Shown here: positions 35,147 to 45,853 of the stretch, piece after piece
Numbering within the stretch: the stretch's first letter is position 1
Layout: every line of letters begins with the position of its first letter
Assembly: GCF_004346205.1 (NCBI RefSeq)
Contig: NZ_SMAM01000003.1
Span: 1-64,000 of the forward strand
DNA from: Bibersteinia trehalosi
GTDB taxonomy: Bacteria > Pseudomonadota > Gammaproteobacteria > Enterobacterales > Pasteurellaceae
Direction of reading: 5' to 3'
DNA length: 64,000 nucleotides
The notes under the pieces: model-generated
Database searches by the model: none
Told to the model about the DNA's origin: nothing
What the model saw: only the letters and a program-made list of their open reading frames with translations
Position numbers and translations under genes: made by a program

Positions 35147-37081
35147 TCACGATAATTTGGTCTTTCTTTTCGTTAATCCAACAACTGCCATTACTGCGGC
35201 AATCACCATCATCATTCCTCCGAGCCAAAGTAAGCGCACATAGGGTTTGTAATGCAAGCGAAATGCGTATTCTTTGATGCCAAGTTTATCGCCCATGACG
35301 ATGTAAATATCATCAACGCCGTGATGGTATAAGCCTACTTCAGCCATCGTCATTGTGTGGACATCATAATAACGGCGTTCTGGTTTCACACTCGCAAGCA
35401 GGTGATTTTCGCTATTTAGAATATCAAAAGTGGCAACTTCAGCAGTATAATTTTGCCCAATTTCGTTATCAAAATGGCGGTAATGGAACTTAACCCCCGC
35501 TAATTCTGCATGGTCGTTTGGCTTCATTCTCACTCCCATTTCATCACCATAAAAGCTATTCATCATCGCGCCAATGACGCATATCGCAAAGCCGGTATGA
35601 GCCAACCGCATTGCAAGCGGTCGAATTTGCCACATAAAACGCAAATAAGGCAGATGGGTTAAAATTAACCAAATCGCAAGGCTTACAAAAACCAAAGGGA
35701 TTATTTCAATTTGATGAACGTGTGTTTTTTGAATGGTTTGCCAAATCATTCCCGTTGAAAGAGCAACAGCCATAGGTAAGGCGAGCAATTTCCATTTGAA
35801 GGTGGTTTTTTCAATACTTTTCCAACGCAGTAGTACGGCAAAAACCATAATAAGCATAAGTAATAGGACTAGCGGGGTGAATACCGTATTGAAATAAGGG
35901 GCACCAACGGAAATTGATCCCCAACCCATTGCGGTGAAAATCATAGGATAGAATGTGCCTAATACGACTACCACTGTTGCTAACACAAATAAACCGTTAA
36001 TCAGCAAAAAGGCGGTTTCTTTAGAAAGTAAACGAAAACGCACATCACCTTGCCAAAAATTCGCGCGGAAAGCGAAGAGGGAAAGAGCGATAAAACTTAA
36101 GGTAAAAAAGAGGGCGAGTAGGGCAATGCCACGATCAGCATCCACGGCAAAGGCGTGCACAGATGTCAGTACTCCCGAACGCACAATGAAAGTACCGAGT
36201 AAGCTTAAGGCGAATGCGAAAATTGCCAATAAGATAGTCCAATAGCTGAAAATCCCTCGTTGTTCGCTGACAATGAGGCTATGAATTAATGCTGTACCGA
36301 GTAACCATGGCATTAATGAGGCATTTTCAACAGGATCCCAGAACCACCAGCCTCCCCAGCCAAGTTCATAGTATGCCCACCATGCGCCCAGCATTATACC
36401 CGCGGTTAAGAATCCCCATGCAATCATTGTCCATGGGCGAATCCAGCGCGCAATGGCATAATCAAACACGCCGCCAAGTAAAGTGGCGACACTCATCGCA
36501 AAGCTTACCGCAAAGCCAACATAGCCAAGATAGAGTAGGGGCGGGTGGAAAATTAAGCCAATATCTTGCAGCATCGGGTTGAGATCTCGCCCTTCGGGCG
36601 GCTGCGGATAGAGGCGTTCGAAAGGGCTAGAAACCCATGCAATAAATAGTGCAAAACCGAAGATGATCAGCGCAAGTACGGCTAAGGTACGGTGAGCAAA
36701 CAAGCGGTCGATTTGACGAGAAAAAATGCAAAAAATCCCCGTCCACAGGCAAAGTGCGGTGAGCCAAAATAGCATTGAACCTTCATGTCCCCCCCAAGTT
36801 GCTGCAAATTTAAAAAAGGTGGGTAACTGACTATTAGAATGGGCTGCCACATAGCTTAGGCTAAAATCGTCTTGTAGAAAGCCGTAGGCTAGGGCAATGA
36901 AGGAGAAAACCCCTAAACCGGCTTGCAGCAAACTCAGTAAAGGATTTAAGGCAAGGTAATCAGGACGTTGGCGAATTTCGCCCCATAACGAAAGCAGGAC
37001 TTGTAATCCTGAAACCCCCACTAAACAGATCAAACAAAAATAGCCTAATTCGGCAAACATAGCTGTTCTCTTATTTTGCAA
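35147..37081 (-). CDS. nrfE: Cytochrome c haem lyase large subunit NrfE/CcmF
   Basis: The 644-residue membrane protein has about 15 membrane helices and the tryptophan-rich haem-handling WWD motif (WGGWWFWDPVENASLMPWL). It also has the CcmF-type GGHEGSMLFW and HPPLLYLGYVG regions. It attaches haem to c-type apocytochromes together with NrfF and NrfG. The structural nrfABCD genes are not in this window; the NapB/NapC cytochromes encoded at 58870-59873 also need such a system. Confidence 0.93.
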   Translation of the reverse strand: MQNKRTAMFAELGYFCLICLVGVSGLQVLLSLWGEIRQRPDYLALNPLLSLLQAGLGVFSFIALAYGFLQDDFSLSYVAAHSNSQLPTFFKFAATWGGHEGSMLFWLTALCLWTGIFCIFSRQIDRLFAHRTLAVLALIIFGFALFIAWVSSPFERLYPQPPEGRDLNPMLQDIGLIFHPPLLYLGYVGFAVSFAMSVATLLGGVFDYAIARWIRPWTMIAWGFLTAGIMLGAWWAYYELGWGGWWFWDPVENASLMPWLLGTALIHSLIVSEQRGIFSYWTILLAIFAFALSLLGTFIVRSGVLTSVHAFAVDADRGIALLALFFTLSFIALSLFAFRANFWQGDVRFRLLSKETAFLLINGLFVLATVVVVLGTFYPMIFTAMGWGSISVGAPYFNTVFTPLVLLLMLIMVFAVLLRWKSIEKTTFKWKLLALPMAVALSTGMIWQTIQKTHVHQIEIIPLVFVSLAIWLILTHLPYLRFMWQIRPLAMRLAHTGFAICVIGAMMNSFYGDEMGVRMKPNDHAELAGVKFHYRHFDNEIGQNYTAEVATFDILNSENHLLASVKPERRYYDVHTMTMAEVGLYHHGVDDIYIVMGDKLGIKEYAFRLHYKPYVRLLWLGGMMMVIAAVMAVVGLTKRKTKLS

Positions 37082-37116
37082 AAAACTTGGTTATTGTAAC
37101 CGCTTGTTATTCCATA

Positions 37117-37144
37117 AAAAAGGGCGATGGTTCGCCCTTTTGAT
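37117..37144 (-). terminator. Terminator at the end of kefB
   Basis: AAAGGGCGA and TCGCCCTTT surround TGGT; T- and A-tracts on both sides allow action in either direction. Confidence 0.65.
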
Positions 37145-37154
37145 CTGGTTCGAT

Positions 37155-39053
37155 TTATGCCGTTTTGTTCTCTCCAGCATCTGGGTTTTGCTCAATTTCA
37201 GGCTCTTTAATTTCAACTTTTTCGCCCAAGCCTTCTAGCATTTCAGCTGTTTTTTCATCAAGCGCAACGGCAATGCTGTCGTCTTGTGGTTTTAGATATG
37301 GCTCAATTGCCCAGTATTTGCGGATAGTTTCATCAGTCATACCGTGTAATACTTCCTCATTAATACGTTCTTGGTCTAGGCGACGAACATAGTTGATTAC
37401 ATCTTGAGATTCTGTTTCTGTTGCCCCCAATTTTTCCATTACAGCACGCCCAAGTACTAATGCAGATTCAAAGGTTTCACGTACTTGGAAATCAATGTGT
37501 TGTTTTAATAATTTAACTGCTGAACGGCGATCGTAGGTACGAGCAAAGACAGGGACAAGTGGAAATTCATCTTTAATCAGCTCGACAATATGCTCTGAGC
37601 GTTCAGAGCTGGCTACACCTACGATCACGGCTTTGGCATTTTCTAAGCCACTGGCACGTAATACATCAATACGAGATCCATCGCCATAATATACTTTAAA
37701 GCCAAATTTAGCGGCGATACGCACTTTTTCGACATCAGCATCAATAACTGAAACACTCACGCCGCGTGCAAGTAATGCTTGGCAGACGATTTGGTTAAAA
37801 CGACCAAAACCAATCACAAGTACACTGCCTTCTAGATTTTTTGCTATTTCAACGCCATCCAAATTAGGTTCGTTTGGCGTATTTGCTTTTCTGCGATTCG
37901 CTAATTTTTGCATAGCAAGTAAAATCAATGGCGACAGGAGCATAGAGACAATGACTGCGGCGGTAAATGTGGCTTGGCTATCAGCGGAAAGCACGCCTGC
38001 GGCAGCTGCAGCAGAAAAGAGTACAAAGGCAAATTCCCCGCCATGCGACATGATTGCCATGCGAGCAATGGCTTCTGCTTTTCGTAAGCGGGTGAGTAGC
38101 GCGACAATAAATACAGATAGCGCTTTCCCCATGACATATAAGCCAACAATGCTAAATAGCCAGAGCCAATTATTTGCTACCAGCATTAAATCAAGAGACA
38201 TGCCCACGCCCATAAAGAAGAGGCCAAGCAAGAGTCCTTTAAATGGTTCAATATCGGCTTCAAGTTGGTGGCGGAATGAAGATTCAGAGAGCATTACCCC
38301 TGCTACGAAAGCGCCCATTGCCATAGATAAGCCACTAAGCTCCATCAATAATGCAGAGCCTAAGACGACAAGCAGTGCGGCAGCGGTCATCATTTCTCGG
38401 ATATGAGCCTTAGAGATAATTCTAAACATTGGATTCATGAGCCATTTCCCTAGAGCAACTAGAATTAACACACCAAGTAAGCCTGCACCTATGGCTGTCC
38501 AGTTAGTGCCATTGTCTATATGGGTTTGCTCAGGGGCTAAAAAAGCGATAGAGGCGAGTAGGGGGACAATCGCTAAATCTTCAAAAATTAAGGTAGCAAC
38601 AATACGTTGTCCTTTTGGCGTGGTACTAATGCCTTTTTCTTCTAATACTTGCATGACGATGGCGGTTGAAGACAATGTAAACCCCATGCCTGCAATAAAT
38701 GCAGTTTCTTTAGTAAGACCTAAGATAAAAATCCCTGCAGAAGTTAATAACGCACCACATAACGCGACTTGTAGTAAGCCGCGTCCAAAAATGGCTTTTC
38801 GCATACTCCATAAACGTTCAGGGTGCATTTCGAGCCCGATAATAAATAGGAACATGACAACCCCAAGTTCTGCCATATGCACAATAGATTCGGGGTCTTC
38901 AAATAAGCCTATGCCTGAAGGGCCAATTAATGCTCCTGCAACGAGGTAACCTAATACACTTCCTAAGCCCAGACGTTTAAATAGTGGGACAACTGTGATA
39001 CTTGCTATCAATAACACCACAACTTTAATTAATTCTGGGTTCTCGATGGTCAT
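37155..39053 (-). CDS. kefB: Glutathione-gated K+/H+ antiporter KefB/KefC family
   Basis: The 632-residue protein has a CPA2 cation/proton exchanger domain (12-13 helices, residues about 1-385). A cytoplasmic Rossmann RCK/TrkA-N domain follows (VLVIGFGRFNQIVCQALLAR) and then a charged tail. Kef systems release K+ to acidify the cytoplasm in electrophile stress. No KefF/KefG oxidoreductase is adjacent. ATG at 39053 (MTIENPELIK) has AGGAAA upstream; the longer frame to 39134 reads into the MITE-like element. Confidence 0.88.
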   Translation of the reverse strand: MTIENPELIKVVVLLIASITVVPLFKRLGLGSVLGYLVAGALIGPSGIGLFEDPESIVHMAELGVVMFLFIIGLEMHPERLWSMRKAIFGRGLLQVALCGALLTSAGIFILGLTKETAFIAGMGFTLSSTAIVMQVLEEKGISTTPKGQRIVATLIFEDLAIVPLLASIAFLAPEQTHIDNGTNWTAIGAGLLGVLILVALGKWLMNPMFRIISKAHIREMMTAAALLVVLGSALLMELSGLSMAMGAFVAGVMLSESSFRHQLEADIEPFKGLLLGLFFMGVGMSLDLMLVANNWLWLFSIVGLYVMGKALSVFIVALLTRLRKAEAIARMAIMSHGGEFAFVLFSAAAAAGVLSADSQATFTAAVIVSMLLSPLILLAMQKLANRRKANTPNEPNLDGVEIAKNLEGSVLVIGFGRFNQIVCQALLARGVSVSVIDADVEKVRIAAKFGFKVYYGDGSRIDVLRASGLENAKAVIVGVASSERSEHIVELIKDEFPLVPVFARTYDRRSAVKLLKQHIDFQVRETFESALVLGRAVMEKLGATETESQDVINYVRRLDQERINEEVLHGMTDETIRKYWAIEPYLKPQDDSIAVALDEKTAEMLEGLGEKVEIKEPEIEQNPDAGENKTA

Positions 39054-39071
39054 ATTTTTTCCTTTATTTTG

Positions 39072-39341
39072 TAGGGCGTGTTGATGTTTCAAATGGAGTA
39101 GCGGCTTCGGCAAATTTTTGCTGTAACAAGGCAAAAAATGTGAAGTCTAGTGGGCTAAACAAACATTTTTTTTAACGCAGTGACGGCAAAAATCTGCCAA
39201 GCCTCGCAGGGTTGTGCTTAAAAATGACACACTCAGCGTCAGAAAATTTGTAAAGGGGGACACCATTCACTACATTTTCTTCCTTGATTGTGTCATTTTT
39301 AAGCGACAACGCTACTCCATTTGAAACATCAACACGCCCTA
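39072..39341. mobile_element. MITE-like palindromic element between kefB and cyaA
   Basis: A perfect 32-bp inverted repeat (39072-39103 and 39310-39341) begins TAGGGCGTGTTGATGTTTCA and encloses about 206 bases without a gene. A second internal inverted repeat (CTTAAAAATGACACA around 39217-39231 and its complement near 39289-39303) is present. TA at both outer edges fits a TA target duplication. The termini look like those of IS5-type or TA-targeting elements, but no transposase is inside. The right end supplies the last codons and stop of cyaA, and the left end lies in the kefB leader. Confidence 0.75.
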
Positions 39342-41830
39342 GTGTTGGTTTGCTCTTTTAAAAAATCACGGTGCTGTTTACTTTGAAATGGCACAATGAA
39401 AAGCTGCCTGTCTTGATGTAGAAGTTGATAAAATTGTGGGAAATTAAAGCTCCCAAAGGCATTTTGCTCTTTATTTTTTAATCCTTCTGCATAAAGGCGG
39501 CTAACTGTTTTTATTTTATCTTCTTTTTTTCCTTGGCAATAGTAGTAGCATTCGACTTTATTGTCTTTATCTAATACATAAACATTAAAGGTCGCATTGT
39601 CATTATCTTCAAAAAAGAATTGTAAAAAACCTTCACTAGCAAAAGTATAGATTTCTTGTGGAATGATATTGTTTGTTTTATCAATAGGATCTTCAATAAT
39701 TTCCGTTAATGTTTGTTGCTGATTAAAAACTAGCTGCCATTCTTTACCAGCCATTCGAACCACTGCCGGTTGATAGCGTTGAAAAATAGTGCCTGTTTTC
39801 ACTGTAATACAACGATTGACCAAATTAAAAACGAATTGTTGTAATTCATCATTAAGTCTTTCACTATAAGAAAAGACTTTTACTGATTGCGGAGGCGCAG
39901 AGCTTAAATAAATTTTATTTGAGATTAATTTTAAGGCTTTTAATAATGCATTAGTATTTTCAAAGTGACGTGTAATGATTTCATTCCACATATTGCGATA
40001 GATAATACTAATACTACCAATCACGCCTTCTTTTGAAGAGCTTAAATTAAAGAGATCCAGCTGTTCAATATCTGCATGAGTAACGGTATTGATATGTTTA
40101 GTTGGATCACGGGTTAAGTTTATTGCAACCACTAAATTACGAATTTCATTTGGATGATCTAGTGCATGTCGGCACAATTTAGGCGCTTTTAATGGGAAAG
40201 AGAGGCGCAAATCATTAATAAAACGGCATAATTTGGGTAATTCAACACCTTGATTAACCAAATGAATTTGGCTTGTTGAAGTAATTAAGCCGTTAAAATA
40301 TGCCCAAGCAACAGACATAATGAGATTTGGCTGATAAAGTACATAACGTTTAGTTGAATCATATTCAGCAAAAGGGGCATGGTTAAGCATGTACCAACCT
40401 GCTTTAACAGAGCTGCCTTCCCCAACATTAATGAAGGTTATATTTTCTTCGGAAAGATTACTGATCGCTTTTTCATTAATTAATTCTACTTTTCCCTGTG
40501 CATGTTCGAAAGCAGAGTAGAGCTGACGCATTAAAAAATCAGCATCTTGTGGCATGATATTTGGATCGATCTGAAATTTGCGCGCGAATTGTAATAAATT
40601 GCGATAGCTCAATAGCAATTGTTCGACGATTTTTTTCTGTTGTGCGGCAACCTGTTTGACTTTCCAATGACGACGATTATTCAGGATATGTACTTCTTTA
40701 TCGCTCCAATGCCATTCATTGACTAATTGCTTTAATGCTTTTTGGCGACAAGGATCTGTTTGCCCTTCATTTGCTTTAATATAAAAGCAGTGGCGTAAAA
40801 AAGATAAACGCCCAAAGGCATTTTGTCGTGAGAGATAAATAGTTACTTGCTCTAACATTGCCTGATAAGGATCGAAGTGATAACAGATCCCTGTAGGAGA
40901 AAGCAGTAATTTTTTAAATCTTTTGGAAATTAAATCTGTTTCTGGATAAGTTTGCGCATAGCTTTCTAATAATAAAATTTTTATAACAGATTTATATGGA
41001 CTGCGAATACCTTTATATAGCTGCCATAAACTTGCACCAAAAAATTCACCGATAGAGAGCGCAGAAAAGTCGCCAAAATCGATCCAATCTTTTGCATTTA
41101 ATTCTCCATTTTCAACCGCTTGCTCAACTAAGGTTTGATAATTTAAGCCTTGTTTTTCAATATGTAGCCATAAAATACGTTTTCCCGCTAAGCGAATAGC
41201 AGAGCGATAGAACTCATCAAGCAGAAAAAAATGTTGAGCGGAGCCATTATGCTCATCGCCAATATCATTATGGTAGGTTTTGCTCTTAAACTGTTGAGGG
41301 TTCATTAGGAAAAAATTGACCTCAACACCTAATGTTGCCGCCCATTGCTTAATAAGATCTAATTTACATTGTAGAAGAAATTGTTCTTGTGCAGAAAAGG
41401 TTTTGGAATGGCATAACCAGAGATCTAAATCAGAAAAACAGGTTTGTGTAATAGAGCCAATACTGCCCATGACATATAGCCCATCAAATGCGGCTGAAGA
41501 GGAGAAAAAAGAATGATCAGAGATAACTTTAGAAAACTCTGCGCTACCAAGAATTCTTAACAAATATTCTTGTTGGATGGTTGTGAGAGTGAAATGAGAA
41601 ATACCTTTTGGGCTATTTTCTACATAGGCAGGTAATAGCGGATGGTTATATTGAAGTAACAAAGGCAATAAACAGAAAACCTGTTTAAAAGATTCATCGC
41701 TATTTTTTAAAATATTATATATGCGATGATTTTCTAGTGCATCAATTCGCTTTTTTGCCCATTCAAGTCGCTGTGAAAACTGTGAATAATCAACATTAGG
41801 CGGTAGCGGTTCTAATGTCAGCTCTCTCAT
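39329..41830 (-). CDS. cyaA: Adenylate cyclase, class I
   Basis: The 833-residue protein has the class I N-terminal catalytic domain (about 1-420; VMGSIGSITQTCFSDLDLWL nucleotidyltransferase motif with the Asp pair) and the C-terminal regulatory domain. It makes cAMP, the ligand of CRP, whose sites occur upstream of cstA and glpQ here; in this family it also governs competence. The C terminus ends QTNTRAC with the last residues and the stop codon inside the right terminus of the MITE-like element, so the native end was probably altered. Confidence 0.95.
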   Translation of the reverse strand: MRELTLEPLPPNVDYSQFSQRLEWAKKRIDALENHRIYNILKNSDESFKQVFCLLPLLLQYNHPLLPAYVENSPKGISHFTLTTIQQEYLLRILGSAEFSKVISDHSFFSSSAAFDGLYVMGSIGSITQTCFSDLDLWLCHSKTFSAQEQFLLQCKLDLIKQWAATLGVEVNFFLMNPQQFKSKTYHNDIGDEHNGSAQHFFLLDEFYRSAIRLAGKRILWLHIEKQGLNYQTLVEQAVENGELNAKDWIDFGDFSALSIGEFFGASLWQLYKGIRSPYKSVIKILLLESYAQTYPETDLISKRFKKLLLSPTGICYHFDPYQAMLEQVTIYLSRQNAFGRLSFLRHCFYIKANEGQTDPCRQKALKQLVNEWHWSDKEVHILNNRRHWKVKQVAAQQKKIVEQLLLSYRNLLQFARKFQIDPNIMPQDADFLMRQLYSAFEHAQGKVELINEKAISNLSEENITFINVGEGSSVKAGWYMLNHAPFAEYDSTKRYVLYQPNLIMSVAWAYFNGLITSTSQIHLVNQGVELPKLCRFINDLRLSFPLKAPKLCRHALDHPNEIRNLVVAINLTRDPTKHINTVTHADIEQLDLFNLSSSKEGVIGSISIIYRNMWNEIITRHFENTNALLKALKLISNKIYLSSAPPQSVKVFSYSERLNDELQQFVFNLVNRCITVKTGTIFQRYQPAVVRMAGKEWQLVFNQQQTLTEIIEDPIDKTNNIIPQEIYTFASEGFLQFFFEDNDNATFNVYVLDKDNKVECYYYCQGKKEDKIKTVSRLYAEGLKNKEQNAFGSFNFPQFYQLLHQDRQLFIVPFQSKQHRDFLKEQTNTRAC

Positions 41831-42119
41831 CTGATTTTTCTCGGTATTGGAAAGGTCGTCAATTTATCACCTAAATCCGTGATGAGCAACTCTAAAAGGT
41901 GTTTAGCCTTAGAGATGGAATAGGAGAATTGTCTATTTGGTTTTTGATATACAAATATATTTTGCTCTTTAGAGACGCTTTTACACTCATGAAAGCAGAC
42001 GCCAACACAGATGTTGGCGTCATTTTAAGGTTTCAAGCCATCTTAACTAGTGATGAGCATTGTCTATTTTGAGCTCAGCTAATTTGGGTCTTGAATGAAC
42101 AATTTGTAAGCATTTTAGC
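41831..42119. other. Intergenic region cyaA-glpK with terminator
   Basis: It holds the cyaA promoter region and a hairpin (GACGCCAAC/GTTGGCGTC, 41999-42021, followed by ATTTT on the plus strand) that may end glpK transcription in reverse with weaker T-content. No gene is supported here. Confidence 0.5.
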
Positions 42120-43625
<1,506 letters not shown>

Positions 43626-44405
43626 TTACTCCTTAGTAGGAAGGTTTTTATGGATTAAGTTTTTATAGCCCCATGCTCCGATTAACGCACCGCAGATTGG
43701 ACCGAAAATTGGTACAAGGAAGTAAGGAATATCACGCCCGCCTGTGAGCGCAATTTCGCCCCAGCCAGCAAGAAATGCAAAGAGTTTTGGACCGAAATCA
43801 CGGGCTGGGTTCATGGCAAAGCCTGTCAATGGACCTGTTGCACCACCTAATACGGCAATCAGCAAACCAATTAATAACGGAGCCATTGCTTTATTTGGCA
43901 TACCGTTTTTGTCATCACCAATTGCTAAGATGGTGGACATTAATACCGCTGTAATCACCAACTCAACAAAAAATGCGAGCGCAATGCTAATGTTTGGGTG
44001 TGGATAGGTAGAGAAAACCCCAGCAAAGCCAACTGTTTCGCCTCGAACAATGCCTTGCGCAGCTTCTGCAGCAGCAAAGAGATCGCTGTACATCACATAG
44101 ATTAATGCAACGGCGCAGAATGCTCCGGCAATTTGTGCGATGATATAGGGCACGACACGGCGTTTATCAAAGTCATAAAATGCGGCTAATGCAAGGGTAA
44201 CTGCTGGATTCAGATGCGCTCCAGATGCCCCCGCAGACATATAAATTGCCATTGAAACCCCTATACCCCAGATGATTGCAATTTCCCACAAACCAAGATT
44301 TGCCCCAGCAAGTTGTGCGGCTGCAACACAACCTGCTCCAAAGAACAAAATGAAGGCTGTGCCGATAAATTCGCCTATACAGGCATTGCGTAAAGATTTG
44401 TCCAT
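43626..44405 (-). CDS. glpF: Glycerol uptake facilitator (aquaglyceroporin)
   Basis: The 259-residue MIP-family channel has six membrane helices and both pore motifs: NPA in GAHLNPAVTLAL and NPARD in GFAMNPARDFGP. The Asp after the second motif marks glycerol facilitators. It is the first gene of the glpFK operon. Confidence 0.95.
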   Translation of the reverse strand: MDKSLRNACIGEFIGTAFILFFGAGCVAAAQLAGANLGLWEIAIIWGIGVSMAIYMSAGASGAHLNPAVTLALAAFYDFDKRRVVPYIIAQIAGAFCAVALIYVMYSDLFAAAEAAQGIVRGETVGFAGVFSTYPHPNISIALAFFVELVITAVLMSTILAIGDDKNGMPNKAMAPLLIGLLIAVLGGATGPLTGFAMNPARDFGPKLFAFLAGWGEIALTGGRDIPYFLVPIFGPICGALIGAWGYKNLIHKNLPTKE

Positions 44406-44434
44406 AGTTCACTCCTATAGAAATGGAAGAGAGG

Positions 44435-44498
44435 TTAGGCGTACAACTATTTCAAATAAGGCGTTTGGCGGCCGATTTTAAATATCAATACGCCCTAA
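44435..44498. mobile_element. Possible decayed MITE copy upstream of glpF
   Basis: The 64-base palindrome has ends TTAGGCGTACAACTATTTCA and, inward from the other side, TTAGGGCGTATTGATATTTA. These resemble each other and the termini of the element at 39072-39341, including TA at both edges. It lies in the glpF leader. The relationship is by eye only. Confidence 0.4.
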
Positions 44499-44574
44499 AG
44501 TTTTGCAATTTTTTGTTGAAATTCAAGCGCTTGCGAGGTGGCACCTCCTTATTCTTAGCTAGGTATTTGTTAGG

Positions 44575-45852
44575 TTATTTTTTCAACGCCATAGCGAGCA
44601 AGGTCACAGGATGTAAGCAGGTGACTTGGCTAGACATATCAATTTGCCATTTACAGGTTTCACATTCTGAAATGACAAAATCGAACCCACCGCCATTAAT
44701 ATGCTCAAACAGCGATTTACCAATAGCCTGCGCACTGTCGTAGTTTTCCGATTTAAAACCGTAAGTTCCGGCAATACCACAGCATTGGCTTGGCAATGTC
44801 ACTACTTCTAAGTCTGGGATTTGTCGCAACAGATCGAGCGTATAAGGTGCCCAACCGGCTTTTTCTACGTGACACGCGGTGTGATACGCCACCCGCAATG
44901 GCATTGAGCGGAATGTCGGTACTCTACCTTCTGCAAATTTACGTGATAAGAATTTAGTGATAATGCTGATGTGCGGACGAATTTTCGCATTATCCATCCC
45001 TAGGATATGATGATATTCATCGCGTAAGTTCATCGTACAGCTGCTAGATGTTCCCACTACTTCTAGTGCCCGCTTATCAATAGTTTGCTCAATTTGTGCA
45101 ATATTGAACGCTGCCTGTTTTTTGGCTCTTTCCGGAAAACCGTTTACAGAAAGTGGTAAGCCACAACATTTCTCTTTTTCCAGCAACACCACACCAATGT
45201 CCATCGCATTAAGCAAGGTAATCAGATCTTTACCCAGCTCTGGATTGTTATAATTCACATAACAACCGTGATAATAAGCGACTTTTTCTCGGAAGAACGC
45301 TTGGCGCTCGGCTTCTTTTTTTAAATACCAGTTACGGAACGAACCAAATGAATATTTAGGTAATGTACGATGACGACTAACATTTAAGGTTTTATCCAGT
45401 AAAAAACGGGTAACTTTTAAGCCAGTGATAGTATTAACAATCGGTGCAAACGGCGTATTGAGTCTGCCCATAATATCGGTATTACTCAGCACCGCATCAC
45501 GCAGTTTATGCATAAGCGGTTTATTTTGTCGCTCGACAAAACGATTACGGGCACGCACGATAATATCGCCGATTTTAACATCCGATGGACAAGCAATTTC
45601 ACAACGTTTGCAGTTTGTACAATATTTCAATGCCTCATCGTACATTTCTGCACTTTTTAGGCGCAGTCTTTCACCATCTGGACCGGACTGTTTCGGGCCG
45701 GCATAGGCTGGATTAACTCGAGATACAGGACAGACGGCAGTGCAAGCGGTACATTTTATGCAACTTTCAAACGATTCATCAAAGCCATGCATAGGTAGAG
45801 GCTGATGGCTCTGTTGTTTGGCTTGTTCAATTAATTGTTGAATATTGCTCAT
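44575..45852 (-). CDS. glpC: Anaerobic glycerol-3-phosphate dehydrogenase subunit C
   Basis: The 425-residue protein has two 4Fe-4S ferredoxin motifs (CIKCTACTAVCP and CTNCKRCEIACP) and two CCG domains (EKCCGLP; PSQCCGIAGTYG). These bind the extra Fe-S/haem-related site and anchor GlpAB at the membrane. It passes electrons to menaquinone. glpC begins 1 base behind the glpB stop. Confidence 0.95.
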   Translation of the reverse strand: MSNIQQLIEQAKQQSHQPLPMHGFDESFESCIKCTACTAVCPVSRVNPAYAGPKQSGPDGERLRLKSAEMYDEALKYCTNCKRCEIACPSDVKIGDIIVRARNRFVERQNKPLMHKLRDAVLSNTDIMGRLNTPFAPIVNTITGLKVTRFLLDKTLNVSRHRTLPKYSFGSFRNWYLKKEAERQAFFREKVAYYHGCYVNYNNPELGKDLITLLNAMDIGVVLLEKEKCCGLPLSVNGFPERAKKQAAFNIAQIEQTIDKRALEVVGTSSSCTMNLRDEYHHILGMDNAKIRPHISIITKFLSRKFAEGRVPTFRSMPLRVAYHTACHVEKAGWAPYTLDLLRQIPDLEVVTLPSQCCGIAGTYGFKSENYDSAQAIGKSLFEHINGGGFDFVISECETCKWQIDMSSQVTCLHPVTLLAMALKK

Positions 45853-45853
45853 A

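Noticed and set aside
38437-38949. 170-codon open frame antisense to kefB
   Set aside because: It mirrors the reading of a well-supported membrane protein gene; composition and residues (many Ser/Thr/Pro) are typical of antisense shadows.
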